A stretch of DNA of 24,088 bases from Companilactobacillus bobalius (GTDB lineage: Bacteria > Bacillota > Bacilli > Lactobacillales > Lactobacillaceae). Location: the NCBI RefSeq assembly GCF_009764355.1, contig NZ_LNUA01000066.1, positions 1 through 24,088 on the forward strand, read 5' to 3'. Made by a program: the position numbers and the translations under genes. How positions within the stretch are numbered: the first letter of the stretch is position 1; every line of letters starts with the position of its first letter. Of this stretch, positions 1 through 6,551 are shown in pieces. The notes under the pieces are model-generated. The model ran no database searches. It was not told where the DNA came from and saw only the letters and a list, made by a program, of their open reading frames with translations.

Positions 1-50
1 CATAATTACACCTCCACAACTATTATATAAAATCAACGATTGTTTATCAA
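1..50 (-). promoter_or_regulatory. Second copy of the block I repB start and promoter
   Basis: Read on the minus strand, bases 3-1 are the ATG of repB, preceded by a GGAGG ribosome binding site, a -10 TATAAT (27-22) and a -35 TTGATA (50-45) with 17-bp spacing. The same 50 bases occur at 23926-23975, where they sit in front of the intact repB. This is most simply terminal redundancy of a circular plasmid, not a second gene. After base 50 the two copies differ. Confidence 0.85.
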
Positions 51-125
51 TTGATAAACAGACAAAACCTCGTTGATAAACAGACAAAACCTCGTTGATA
101 AACAGACAAAACCTCGTTGATAACC
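51..125 (+). repeat. Iterons of replicon block I (left part)
   Basis: Tandem 22-bp units with the core TTGATAAACAGACAAAAC and the spacer CTCG. One partial unit is at 51-70, full units at 71-92 and 93-114, and a broken unit follows. They continue the array seen at 23995-24088. Direct 22-bp repeats just upstream of repB are the RepB binding sites and part of the replication origin in this theta-plasmid family. Bases 41-60 form a perfect palindrome (TGTTTATCAATTGATAAACA), where an inverted half-iteron meets the first forward unit. Confidence 0.9.
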
Positions 126-560
126 TTCTGTGAGCCTTGGGAGAGTAAGGCTCAAGAGGGGTCTAAAAGAGGTTTAAAAGAGGTTTATAAAAGAGGTATA
201 TAAGAGGCACCACTGTACGAGATACAAACCTAAAACAAAAAAACACAAAGGAGTGAGCCAAAAAACGGCTCACATTAAACTCCAGTCGCACAGCTCCTTG
301 CGCCTCACGCTGTTCGTTGCTTAAAAGGTGTGGCAAGCCACATTAATTCGGGCGCTGACGCCCCGAACCCCGTCCAAGCTGAGCCAGCTTGACCGCTTTT
401 TCACTCGCCGTTAGGCAGGAAAGCAAAGTTTTGTAGAAACTTTGGCTTTCGCCATTTCAGTGTAAAGACTGGTTTAGAGCTGTCAATTCCTTATGCTCCC
501 ACGCTGCGCTCGTCCGCTACCATTGACAGCAAATAGTTAGCTTTTCTAAAACTTGATAAA
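126..560. other. Conserved structured non-coding region, block I origin
   Basis: No open frame looks real here, yet the stretch is repeated with few changes at 8144-8560 and 15709-16130. It holds a GAGCCTT/AAGGCTC stem (132-138/147-153) and spaced TAAAAGAGG direct repeats (about 164-207, every 11-13 bp). Further hairpins are at 253-273, 329-342, 348-366 and 373-387, and a long-range GCTGTCAAT/ATTGACAGC pair closes about 478-531. It lies directly downstream of the iterons, so it may belong to the origin or encode a structured RNA. Function is not determined. Confidence 0.6.
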
Positions 561-654
561 GATTTAACTGCTATGTCCCTTTTTAAGGGCCTTATTTTTT
601 GTTCTCAGCGATTTTAAGGCTACTTATATACATTTATACCAAAGTCAAAATAAA

Positions 655-695
655 AATCCCTCAGCGACTTTTTAGAGGCCTAAATTACAAAGACT
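655..695 (-). terminator. Probable terminator of the small block I gene
   Basis: On the minus strand, just after the stop codon of the 64-codon gene, CCTCT...AGGGA can pair and is followed by TTTTTATTTT. The pairing is less regular than in the block II copy (8668-8697), where the same position forms AGCCCTC/GAGGGCT before a T run. Confidence 0.5.
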
Positions 696-874
696 GGGCG
701 ATTAATAATATCTTCTTGTCTTTTTTGCAAAATATAAGTATACAGGGAACCATACAAGTTCTTTTTGATCTCGTCAGGTTCATTGACAGAAGCTTCAAAC
801 AATTCTTGAATATCAACTTGCCATGGATCAGCAAGCATTTCATCAATTGGTTTTAATACTTTCTTTTCGTCCAT
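680..874 (-). CDS. Small conserved plasmid protein, unknown function (copy I)
   Basis: A 64-residue acidic protein starting MDEKKVLKPIDEML and containing DPWQVDIQELFEA. I do not recognise the family. I chose the ATG at 874 because AGGAG lies about 8 bases upstream; the open frame extends seven codons further to a TTG with no ribosome binding site. Two homologues occur at the same place in blocks II and III, always between the structured origin region and the oriT-like site, always on the minus strand and followed by a hairpin terminator. The threefold conservation shows that the reading frame is real. A role in replication control or mobilisation is only suggested by position. Confidence 0.7.
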   Translation of the reverse strand: MDEKKVLKPIDEMLADPWQVDIQELFEASVNEPDEIKKNLYGSLYTYILQKRQEDIINRPVFVI

Positions 875-1149
875 CCTAATTACTCCTGACATCAAAATAA
901 TGATTTCAGTTTAGATTTACAGATTTTACAGTACCGTTATTCAAAATTTGTTACCAAACTTATAAAGATTCTTTGCACAGAACGATTAAAAAAATCTGGC
1001 TTAAAACAGCGTAATCCGCAACACTTTTTAAATATTTAAAACATAACAATCTTAGTTAGGTGCAAACATAAATTGAATTAAAAATACAGTCAATTCAACA
1101 ACGACAAAAATTGATTTTATGGTTATCAGAAGACCGAGTGAAACAAGGT
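875..1149. other. AT-rich non-coding stretch before oriT-like site I
   Basis: No gene is visible. The stretch is closely similar to 8910-9170 in block II, including the shared motif TTAGTTAGGTGCAAACATAA, so it is part of the repeated backbone. It ends at the oriT-like site and may hold binding sites for mobilisation proteins, but nothing specific can be named. Confidence 0.5.
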
Positions 1150-1183
1150 CAGTGCGCACTTACACATAGAATGAATTCTATGT
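1150..1183 (-). other. oriT: oriT-like site I (MOBQ-type nic motif)
   Basis: On the minus strand the inverted repeat ACATAGAAT/ATTCTATGT (1183-1175/1172-1164) is followed at once by GTAAGTGCGC (1163-1154). TAAGTGCGC next to an inverted repeat is the nic layout known from RSF1010- and pSK41/pGO1-type origins of transfer. Three more such sites exist in the window with different inverted-repeat sequences but the same nic core. No relaxase gene is present, so any transfer would depend on a helper relaxase. Confidence 0.6.
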
Positions 1184-1247
1184 TGTGCTAGACCCATTAA
1201 AAACCTGTATCAGAAGTCGCCGTTGGCGACAACAAAATCAAACTAAT

Positions 1248-1835
1248 TTACCCAAAATCAATTTGGTTCAACATGTTTTCTGTACTTGCTTGATCCAAGC
1301 CTAAATAAGCTAAAGTCATTGATTCACTTGAGTGATTTAGTAAGTGCATGACTAGGCCAATATTGTAATTTGATTGCGTGTAAACACGATAAGCCCCAGT
1401 TTTGCGCATCGTATGAGTACCTAGATAATTAATGCCTAATAGATCGCCAACCTTACTCATAATTTTGTAGAACTGTTTTTCAGTAATATGGCGTTCTGGG
1501 TGTTGAATTGAAGGAAAGAGCCATTCAGAATCCAGCTTATGATCAAGCAGCCATTGACGGTACAATAAGAGCTCTGTTTGAACAGGTTTAAGGTACAAGG
1601 TATTAGGTTTACCAGTTTTTCGGTCATGAATAAACGCATTTTGTTTAATAGAACCGTCCGGATTAAAAATATCGGCCTGTTTTAAGCCCATAACGTCACT
1701 CACTCGCAGTAGCGTCGCTTTACCAACTTGAAAAATCGTATAGTTACGTCGGCCAGCTTTAAAGTTATTGAGTAACGTATCTTGAACCTCTTTAAGAACG
1801 TTTGAATCTTTGATGGGTAAGACAACTTGTTGCAT
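1248..1835 (-). CDS. Short tyrosine recombinase (copy I)
   Basis: A 195-residue protein with the tyrosine recombinase catalytic core: Arg44 in LLRVSDVM, a basic RKTGKP hairpin near residue 92, HTMR at 141-144, LNHSS at 166-170 (in place of the usual LGHSS) and the nucleophile Tyr177 in LAYLGL. It is shorter than XerC/XerD or phage integrases (about 300 residues) and lacks the N-terminal core-binding domain. Family membership is clear; the target site is unknown. The ATG at 1835 has AAGGAG upstream. A close homologue is at 9677-10264, a truncated one at 16835-17080, and a 41-bp remnant of its 5' end at 19700-19740. It diverges from mazEF. Resolution of multimers or cassette exchange are possible roles. 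Confidence 0.85.
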   Translation of the reverse strand: MQQVVLPIKDSNVLKEVQDTLLNNFKAGRRNYTIFQVGKATLLRVSDVMGLKQADIFNPDGSIKQNAFIHDRKTGKPNTLYLKPVQTELLLYRQWLLDHKLDSEWLFPSIQHPERHITEKQFYKIMSKVGDLLGINYLGTHTMRKTGAYRVYTQSNYNIGLVMHLLNHSSESMTLAYLGLDQASTENMLNQIDFG

Positions 1836-1852
1836 AGTCTTTTCTCCTTTTC

Positions 1853-1881
1853 TTGAGATATTAAAGCAGTTATGTTATTAT
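1853..1881 (+). promoter_or_regulatory. mazEF promoter
   Basis: TTGAGA (1853-1858) and TATTAT (1876-1881) are separated by 17 bp, and AAGGAG at about 1899-1904 precedes the GTG start. The promoter lies in the 77-bp gap between the divergent recombinase and mazE, where the MazE-MazF complex would be expected to autoregulate. Confidence 0.6.
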
Positions 1882-1912
1882 TTTTGTAAGGAAAAAGTAA
1901 GGAGATGATATT

Positions 1913-2176
1913 GTGAGCGCAGGTAATGTAACTAAGGTTAGCTCGAAGATCACAAGTAAAAATCAGATTACAATTCCTAAAACAGTACGTGAACTGTTAA
2001 AAGTTCGGTCTACTGACACAATTGAATGGCAGATTGAACCAAATGGTAAAGTAATGATTGTCCGTAGTAAACCGGATCTATGGCAACTTGTTGATGAACA
2101 AGAAAAAAAGTTTGGAAATCTCAGTACAACAGAAGTTGATTGGGGTAAAGACGTAGAAAGCGAAGACTTTGATTAA
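1913..2176 (+). CDS. mazE: MazE-type antitoxin (AbrB fold)
   Basis: An 87-residue protein with an N-terminal SpoVT/AbrB swapped-hairpin domain (about residues 8-50, with SKNQITIPKTVRELL) and an acidic, probably flexible C-terminus ending ESEDFD. That tail is the part that usually wraps the toxin. GTG is the start, with AAGGAG eight bases upstream. The stop codon overlaps the mazF start (TAATG), the usual antitoxin-first arrangement with translational coupling. The product would neutralise MazF and repress the promoter. Its loss with the plasmid would free the toxin, giving segregational stability. Confidence 0.88.
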   Translation: MSAGNVTKVSSKITSKNQITIPKTVRELLKVRSTDTIEWQIEPNGKVMIVRSKPDLWQLVDEQEKKFGNLSTTEVDWGKDVESEDFD

Positions 2177-2523
2177 TGAAATTAAAACAAGGCGCTATTT
2201 TATGGATTAATTTAGATCCGGCTAAAGGCACTGAAACTAAGAAAAAGCGACCGTGTTTAGTTGTAAGCAACGATCACTATAATCGCTATTTTAATACGGT
2301 GCTAGTTGTGCCAATCAGTACCTCTGACAAATATCGTACCCAAGAAAAGTATGCTAAATCGCCGTTATTTATCAGGATAGATAACGGGAAAATTCACGGG
2401 ACAGCGTTATTGCAACATGTCCGTGCTGTCGATCCAACAAAACGATCAGATGGCGAAGTTGTGGCCACTTTATCTCAGCAAGAAATTAGTTCAATTAGTA
2501 CAAAGGTCCAACAATTTTTCTGA
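2176..2523 (+). CDS. mazF: MazF/PemK-family endoribonuclease toxin
   Basis: A 115-residue protein with the PemK/MazF signature: GAILWINLDP near the N-terminus, KKRPCLVVSND around residues 24-34, VVPIST at about 44-49 and HGTALLQHVRAVD in the second half. Members cleave mRNA at short specific sequences; the specificity cannot be read from the sequence. The length is typical. The gene starts inside the mazE stop codon. The 82-bp hairpin element beginning 34 bases after the stop can end transcription. Together with mazE it forms the first of three toxin-antitoxin modules in the window. Confidence 0.92.
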   Translation: MKLKQGAILWINLDPAKGTETKKKRPCLVVSNDHYNRYFNTVLVVPISTSDKYRTQEKYAKSPLFIRIDNGKIHGTALLQHVRAVDPTKRSDGEVVATLSQQEISSISTKVQQFF

Positions 2524-2557
2524 AAAGCAGATGTTATTTATTGATAAAAGAAACAAA

Positions 2558-2640
2558 ATAGCCCCCAATATCTACATTATAGATATTGGGGGCTATTTTA
2601 ACAATGTTTTTGAGGGGTTATTTGTTAAAAATGGGCCCTT
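2558..2640 (+). repeat. 82-bp hairpin element, copy A
   Basis: A 17-bp perfect inverted repeat (2558-2574/2580-2596, loop CATTA), extendable by three A-T pairs, is followed by a conserved tail containing CAATGTTTTTGAGGGG and ending in GGGCCCTT. Copies B (11900-11981) and C (20451-20532) share both hairpin and tail although the genes on either side are unrelated. Each copy lies 30-50 bp after the last gene of a toxin-antitoxin cassette. The hairpin plus T-rich run can act as a terminator in both directions, but the conserved tail goes beyond what a terminator needs. Confidence 0.8.
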
Positions 2641-2659
2641 AAAAATATATAGCTTACTT

Positions 2660-2690
2660 GATCTTCCCATTTTCCTGGAAGATCTTTTTT
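2660..2690 (+). terminator. Rho-independent terminator
   Basis: GATCTTCC (2660-2667) pairs with GGAAGATC (2677-2684) and six T follow. It stands between the mazEF cassette element and the promoter of the membrane gene, so it insulates the latter from read-through. Confidence 0.7.
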
Positions 2691-2714
2691 GTTCGAAAAT
2701 AATCCGACAAAAAT

Positions 2715-2742
2715 TTGTTTTCTTGTTTTTCTGTGCTAAAAT
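2715..2742 (+). promoter_or_regulatory. Promoter of the membrane protein gene
   Basis: TTGTTT (2715-2720) and TAAAAT (2737-2742) have 16-bp spacing. The expected transcription start lies just before the LexA-box-like palindrome at 2756-2769, which would place that operator over the early transcribed region. Confidence 0.5.
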
Positions 2743-2755
2743 TAAGCCGTCTACT

Positions 2756-2769
2756 CGAACGTGTGTTCG
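2756..2769 (+). promoter_or_regulatory. LexA (SOS) box
   Basis: CGAACGTGTGTTCG is a perfect CGAAC-N4-GTTCG palindrome and fits the Gram-positive LexA/DinR consensus CGAACRNRYGTTYG. It lies 13 bp after a good -10 box and 40 bp before the TTG start of the next gene. Position and match together suggest DNA-damage control; binding is inferred. Confidence 0.65.
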
Positions 2770-2808
2770 GATATTGAGCAAATAATTTTTAAGGAGGTTG
2801 AATCAGCC

Positions 2809-3408
2809 TTGTACTCATGGTTAATCGTAATATTAGTTGTTTTTTTTCTCATAACAATTGATTTTTTATATTTATGTGACCATATAAATGATACTATCAT
2901 TGAAAATGGCTATTTTAAAAACATTCTTACAATTATTATTTCAATTTTATCTAGTTGGTTCATCTCCAAATATTTGGGCCCTTTTTTTCTAAATTTCACT
3001 TCAGAAGTTGGAGTTACCAATTCATTCGGCTTTATATTAATAATTGTTGCATTAATAGGCTTTTCACTCCTATTCAACGCTGCAAGGCATGACATTGTAA
3101 CTAGGAAAAAAACTGTACAGCAGGCTCAAAAAAAATACTTCAGACACAATCAAGTCCTAACTTTTTCTATGGTTCATTACGTAATCGGAATAAGTAGTGT
3201 TGTAATAGTTAATAGCATTGTATATTTACCAATCTTCCTCGACTTTTTAATTCCGATTCCCAAAAGTTACCCTGGTAACGTTGAAAAAATTGAACTCCAA
3301 GAATTCATTACTTTTATTATTACTCTTGTAATGCCTTTTTTAATCATAGTTTTTACCCCCTTTTCTTTGAAAAAATTACTCTCCTCTCCAATCCCAAGAA
3401 GCCATTGA
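2809..3408 (+). CDS. Multi-span membrane protein of unknown function, C-terminus fused out of frame to Tn916 DNA
   Basis: 199 residues from the TTG at 2809, which has AAGGAGG 11 bases upstream. An in-frame GTG at 2761 is less likely because it lies inside the LexA box and has no ribosome binding site. About five hydrophobic helices are visible (residues 4-23, 38-60, 70-90, 122-148 and 168-188), with a basic loop around 92-115 containing RKKTVQQAQKK. I recognise no family. The last roughly ten codons (SPIPRSH) read into the Tn916 orf13 sequence in another frame, so the original C-terminus was probably cut off by the junction near 3385. The upstream LexA box suggests damage induction. It may be an effector or a relic. 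Confidence 0.6.
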   Translation: MYSWLIVILVVFFLITIDFLYLCDHINDTIIENGYFKNILTIIISILSSWFISKYLGPFFLNFTSEVGVTNSFGFILIIVALIGFSLLFNAARHDIVTRKKTVQQAQKKYFRHNQVLTFSMVHYVIGISSVVIVNSIVYLPIFLDFLIPIPKSYPGNVEKIELQEFITFIITLVMPFLIIVFTPFSLKKLLSSPIPRSH

Positions 3409-4030
3409 TAAACGAAATGAGAAATTGACCCATTATTTGACGGAAGAATTGCAGGTATTAAATGAAGAAATGATTCGTAAGGATATTCCTACTAGTTCTA
3501 GTGTGAACGATATACAGGTGTGGCAGGTTTCTCAAGTGAATGAGAACACCTTTGAGGTACTGTTTTCTGTTGAACAAGTTATTACCGAAGACAAAGACAA
3601 GGAAACTATATCGTCTAGCTTTCATGTGGTTGTCCATATAGATGAATCAGATAATATGGTTATTATCAAAAATCCGACAATGAGTAAGAAACCTCAAAAA
3701 TCGGACTACCAACCCAAACAGCTAGAAAGTGACCATACAGTAGATACAGAAACGATGGACGAAATCATTAGCTTTTTAGAAACGTTCTTCCAGCTCTATC
3801 CTACCGCCACAGAAAAAGAATTGACTTACTATGTAAGTAATCATGTGTTACCTATGATTAACAAGGAATATGTTTTCGAGGAATTGGTGAATCCTATCTT
3901 TACCAGAAAAGATAACCAAGTAATCGTGAATGTCGCTGTGAAATATTTAGATCAAGAAACAAAGGCAACCCAAATCTCGCAATTTGAGTTGATATTAGAA
4001 AAACAAGATAATTGGAAGATTGTAAAATAA
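3385..4030 (+). pseudogene. orf13: 3' part of Tn916 orf13 (TcpC-like conjugation protein)
   Basis: The frame reads Q-S-Q-E-A-I-D-K-R-N-E-K before the first possible start (TTG 3425) and continues for 201 codons, through LTEELQVLNEEMIRKD and NVAVKYLDQETKATQ, to the stop at 4030. From memory of Tn916 this is the C-terminal part of Orf13, a VirB8/TcpC-like membrane-anchored component of the conjugation machinery of about 310 residues. The N-terminal cytoplasmic and membrane part is missing, because plasmid DNA replaces it upstream of about 3385. No other conjugation gene is present, so the fragment is most likely non-functional and was carried along with tet(M). Confidence 0.85.
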
Positions 4031-4099
4031 CAAATATTGGTACATGATTACAGATACTTTGTAATCATGTACTCTTTTTGATAAAAAATTGGAGATTCC

Positions 4100-4128
4100 T
4101 TTACAAATATGCTCTTACGTGCTATTAT
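4100..4128 (+). promoter_or_regulatory. tet(M) promoter
   Basis: TTTACA (4100-4105) and TATTAT (4123-4128) have exact 17-bp spacing. This matches the promoter in front of the tet(M) leader in Tn916. The leader that follows is about 280 bases long and holds two short reading frames and two hairpins. Confidence 0.75.
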
Positions 4129-4159
4129 TTAAGTGACTATTTAAAAGGAGTTAATAAAT

Positions 4160-4183
4160 ATGCGGCAAGGTATTCTTAAATAA
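4160..4183 (+). CDS. Seven-codon leader peptide of tet(M)
   Basis: ATG at 4160 with AAGGAG 9 bases upstream encodes MRQGILK followed by TAA. The end of this frame, AAGGTATTCTTAAA, is complementary to TTTAAGAATACCTTT at about 4256-4270. Ribosome position on the leader could therefore affect which RNA hairpin forms. Such a leader fits the attenuation model for tet(M) control by tetracycline. Confidence 0.55.
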   Translation: MRQGILK

Positions 4184-4270
4184 ACTGTCAATTTGATAGC
4201 GGGAACAAATAATTAGATGTCCTTTTTTAGGAGGGCTTAGTTTTTTGTACCCAGTTTAAGAATACCTTTA
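4166..4270 (+). promoter_or_regulatory. tet(M) leader attenuator stem
   Basis: GGTATTCTTAAA near 4170 can pair with TTTAAGAATACC near 4257-4268. The second arm follows an internal T-rich segment (GGAGGGCTTAGTTTTTTG) that looks like an intrinsic stop signal. Competing structures of this type are the known basis of transcriptional attenuation upstream of tet(M). The exact fold is inferred by eye. Confidence 0.55.
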
Positions 4271-4304
4271 TCATGTGATTCTAAAGTATCCAGAGAATAT
4301 CTGT

Positions 4305-4391
4305 ATGCTTTGTATACCTATGGTTATGCATAAAAATCCCAGTGATAAAAGTATTTATCACTGGGATTTTTATGCCCTTTTGGGTTTTTGA
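4305..4391 (+). CDS. orf12: Leader peptide Orf12 of the tet(M) attenuator
   Basis: A 28-codon frame (MLCIPMVMHKNPSDKSIYHW, then DFYALLGF) ends with TGA at 4391, right before the tet(M) ribosome binding site. It matches the Tn916 orf12 leader peptide from memory. A perfect 20-bp inverted repeat lies inside it (4330-4349/4354-4373, loop AGTA), so translation of the peptide would melt the hairpin. This couples ribosome speed to read-through into tet(M). Confidence 0.8.
   Translation: MLCIPMVMHKNPSDKSIYHWDFYALLGF
4330..4373 (+). terminator. 20-bp inverted repeat in the tet(M) leader
   Basis: Perfect inverted repeat with arms 4330-4349 and 4354-4373 and a 4-base loop; the second arm ends in GGGATTTTTAT. 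It can form a terminator hairpin between the promoter and tet(M) and is the likely attenuation site. Confidence 0.7.
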
Positions 4392-4406
4392 ATGGAGGAA
4401 AATCAC

Positions 4407-6326
4407 ATGAAAATTATTAATATTGGAGTTTTAGCTCATGTTGATGCAGGAAAAACTACCTTAACAGAAAGCTTATTATATAACAGTGGAGCGATTACAG
4501 AATTAGGAAGCGTGGACAAAGGTACAACGAGGACGGATAATACGCTTTTAGAACGTCAGAGAGGAATTACAATTCAGACAGGAATAACCTCTTTTCAGTG
4601 GGAAAATACGAAGGTGAACATCATAGACACGCCAGGACATATGGATTTCTTAGCAGAAGTATATCGTTCATTATCAGTTTTAGATGGGGCAATTCTACTG
4701 ATTTCTGCAAAAGATGGCGTACAAGCACAAACTCGTATATTATTTCATGCACTTAGGAAAATGGGGATTCCCACAATCTTTTTTATCAATAAGATTGACC
4801 AAAATGGAATTGATTTATCAACGGTTTATCAGGATATTAAAGAGAAACTTTCTGCCGAAATTGTAATCAAACAGAAGGTAGAACTGTATCCTAATATGTG
4901 TGTGACGAACTTTACCGAATCTGAACAATGGGATACGGTAATAGAGGGAAACGATGACCTTTTAGAGAAATATATGTCCGGTAAATCATTAGAAGCATTG
5001 GAACTCGAACAAGAGGAAAGCATAAGATTTCATAATTGTTCCCTGTTCCCTGTTTATCACGGAAGTGCAAAAAACAATATAGGGATTGATAACCTTATAG
5101 AAGTGATTACGAATAAATTTTATTCATCAACACATCGAGGTCCGTCTGAACTTTGCGGAAATGTTTTCAAAATTGAATATACAAAAAAAAGACAACGTCT
5201 TGCATATATACGCCTTTATAGTGGAGTACTACATTTACGAGATTCGGTTAGAGTATCAGAAAAAGAAAAAATAAAAGTTACAGAAATGTATACTTCAATA
5301 AATGGTGAATTATGTAAGATTGATAGAGCTTATTCTGGAGAAATTGTTATTTTGCAAAATGAGTTTTTGAAGTTAAATAGTGTTCTTGGAGATACAAAAC
5401 TATTGCCACAGAGAAAAAAGATTGAAAATCCGCACCCTCTACTACAAACAACTGTTGAACCGAGTAAACCTGAACAGAGAGAAATGTTGCTTGATGCCCT
5501 TTTGGAAATCTCAGATAGTGATCCGCTTCTACGATATTACGTGGATTCTACGACACATGAAATTATACTTTCTTTCTTAGGGAAAGTACAAATGGAAGTG
5601 ATTAGTGCACTGTTGCAAGAAAAGTATCATGTGGAGATAGAACTAAAAGAGCCTACAGTCATTTATATGGAGAGACCGTTAAAAAATGCAGAATATACCA
5701 TTCACATCGAAGTGCCGCCAAATCCTTTCTGGGCTTCCATTGGTTTATCTGTATCACCGCTTCCGTTGGGAAGTGGAATGCAGTATGAGAGCTCGGTTTC
5801 TCTTGGATACTTAAATCAATCATTTCAAAATGCAGTTATGGAAGGGATACGCTATGGTTGCGAACAAGGATTATATGGTTGGAATGTGACGGATTGTAAA
5901 ATCTGTTTTAAGTATGGCTTATACTATAGCCCTGTTAGTACCCCAGCAGATTTTCGGATGCTTGCTCCTATTGTATTGGAACAAGTCTTAAAAAAAGCTG
6001 GAACAGAATTGTTAGAGCCATATCTTAGTTTTAAAATTTATGCGCCACAGGAATATCTTTCACGAGCATACAACGATGCTCCTAAATATTGTGCGAACAT
6101 CGTAGACACTCAATTGAAAAATAATGAGGTCATTCTTAGTGGAGAAATCCCTGCTCGGTGTATTCAAGAATATCGTAGTGATTTAACTTTCTTTACAAAT
6201 GGACGTAGTGTTTGTTTAACAGAGTTAAAAGGGTACCATGTTACTACCGGTGAACCTGTTTGCCAGCCCCGTCGTCCAAATAGTCGGATAGATAAAGTAC
6301 GATATATGTTCAATAAAATAACTTAG
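4407..6326 (+). CDS. tet(M): Tetracycline resistance ribosomal protection protein Tet(M)
   Basis: 639 residues, full length for the family. It is an EF-G-like GTPase that binds the ribosome and displaces tetracycline. GTPase motifs are visible: AHVDAGKT at 10-17, DTPGH near 74-78 and NKID near 128-131. The C-terminal part carries the domain IV loop region ([14 protein letters not shown]), which acts near the decoding centre. The sequence follows Tn916 Tet(M) almost throughout. The canonical start is the ATG at 4407 (MKIINIG), with GGAGG nine bases upstream. An in-frame ATG at 4392 would add MEENH but lies on that ribosome binding site. The gene keeps its promoter and attenuator, so inducible resistance is expected. 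Confidence 0.98.
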   Translation: MKIINIGVLAHVDAGKTTLTESLLYNSGAITELGSVDKGTTRTDNTLLERQRGITIQTGITSFQWENTKVNIIDTPGHMDFLAEVYRSLSVLDGAILLISAKDGVQAQTRILFHALRKMGIPTIFFINKIDQNGIDLSTVYQDIKEKLSAEIVIKQKVELYPNMCVTNFTESEQWDTVIEGNDDLLEKYMSGKSLEALELEQEESIRFHNCSLFPVYHGSAKNNIGIDNLIEVITNKFYSSTHRGPSELCGNVFKIEYTKKRQRLAYIRLYSGVLHLRDSVRVSEKEKIKVTEMYTSINGELCKIDRAYSGEIVILQNEFLKLNSVLGDTKLLPQRKKIENPHPLLQTTVEPSKPEQREMLLDALLEISDSDPLLRYYVDSTTHEIILSFLGKVQMEVISALLQEKYHVEIELKEPTVIYMERPLKNAEYTIHIEVPPNPFWASIGLSVSPLPLGSGMQYESSVSLGYLNQSFQNAVMEGIRYGCEQGLYGWNVTDCKICFKYGLYYSPVSTPADFRMLAPIVLEQVLKKAGTELLEPYLSFKIYAPQEYLSRAYNDAPKYCANIVDTQLKNNEVILSGEIPARCIQEYRSDLTFFTNGRSVCLTELKGYHVTTGEPVCQPRRPNSRIDKVRYMFNKIT

Positions 6327-6396
6327 TGTATTTTATGTTGTTATATAAATATGGTTTCTTGTTAAATAAGATGAAATATTTTTTAATAAAGATTTG

Positions 6397-6430
6397 AATT
6401 AATCCGAACAGCGTTCGGATTAATTTTACA
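6397..6430 (+). terminator. Terminator after tet(M), at the Tn916-plasmid junction
   Basis: A 13-bp inverted repeat (6397-6409/6413-6425, loop AGC) with CCGAAC/GTTCGG at its tip is followed by TTTTA. Tn916-like sequence stops at about 6402, inside the first arm. The second half, GTTCGGATTAATTTTA, recurs at 22435-22450 beside the block I replicon and is therefore plasmid sequence. The palindrome may have formed at the junction. Confidence 0.6.
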
Positions 6431-6551
6431 ATCTACCCACCAGAATAATCTGTGGGACAGTCCCAGCCCTCACCCTTTAGCTTGGCAGCTACAGATTGTT
6501 CAAATTTATCTTCCGCTATTTAACTAGTCTTCTTTTCTTTTTTAGTTGTAA

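Noticed and set aside
51..125. Short regular direct repeats that could look like a CRISPR array (also 8065-8143, 15607-15708, 23995-24088)
   Set aside because: The units are contiguous 22-bp repeats without unique spacers and lie just upstream of repB, so they are iterons. No cas gene is present.
126..560. A tRNA or rRNA gene in the hairpin-rich origin region
   Set aside because: No cloverleaf, anticodon arm or CCA-type end can be drawn, and the region does not resemble rRNA.
599..856. 85-codon plus-strand open frame
   Set aside because: It is antisense to the small conserved gene, and the homologous positions in the other blocks do not keep this frame open.
1248..1835. Naming the recombinase XerC/XerD or an integron integrase
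   Set aside because: It has the catalytic residues but is only 195 residues long, lacks the N-terminal domain, and has no IntI-specific insertion, so only the superfamily is supported.
2417..2785. 122-codon plus-strand open frame over the hairpin element
   Set aside because: It overlaps mazF out of frame, crosses a strong terminator hairpin and lacks a ribosome binding site.
4392..4406. Five-residue N-terminal extension of Tet(M)
   Set aside because: The ATG at 4392 lies on the ribosome binding site of the canonical ATG at 4407, which gives the standard 639-residue protein.
6404..6418. CGAACAGCGTTCG after tet(M) as a second LexA box
   Set aside because: The half-sites are separated by three bases instead of four, it lies downstream of a gene and not at a promoter, and it is better explained as the tip of a terminator-like hairpin.
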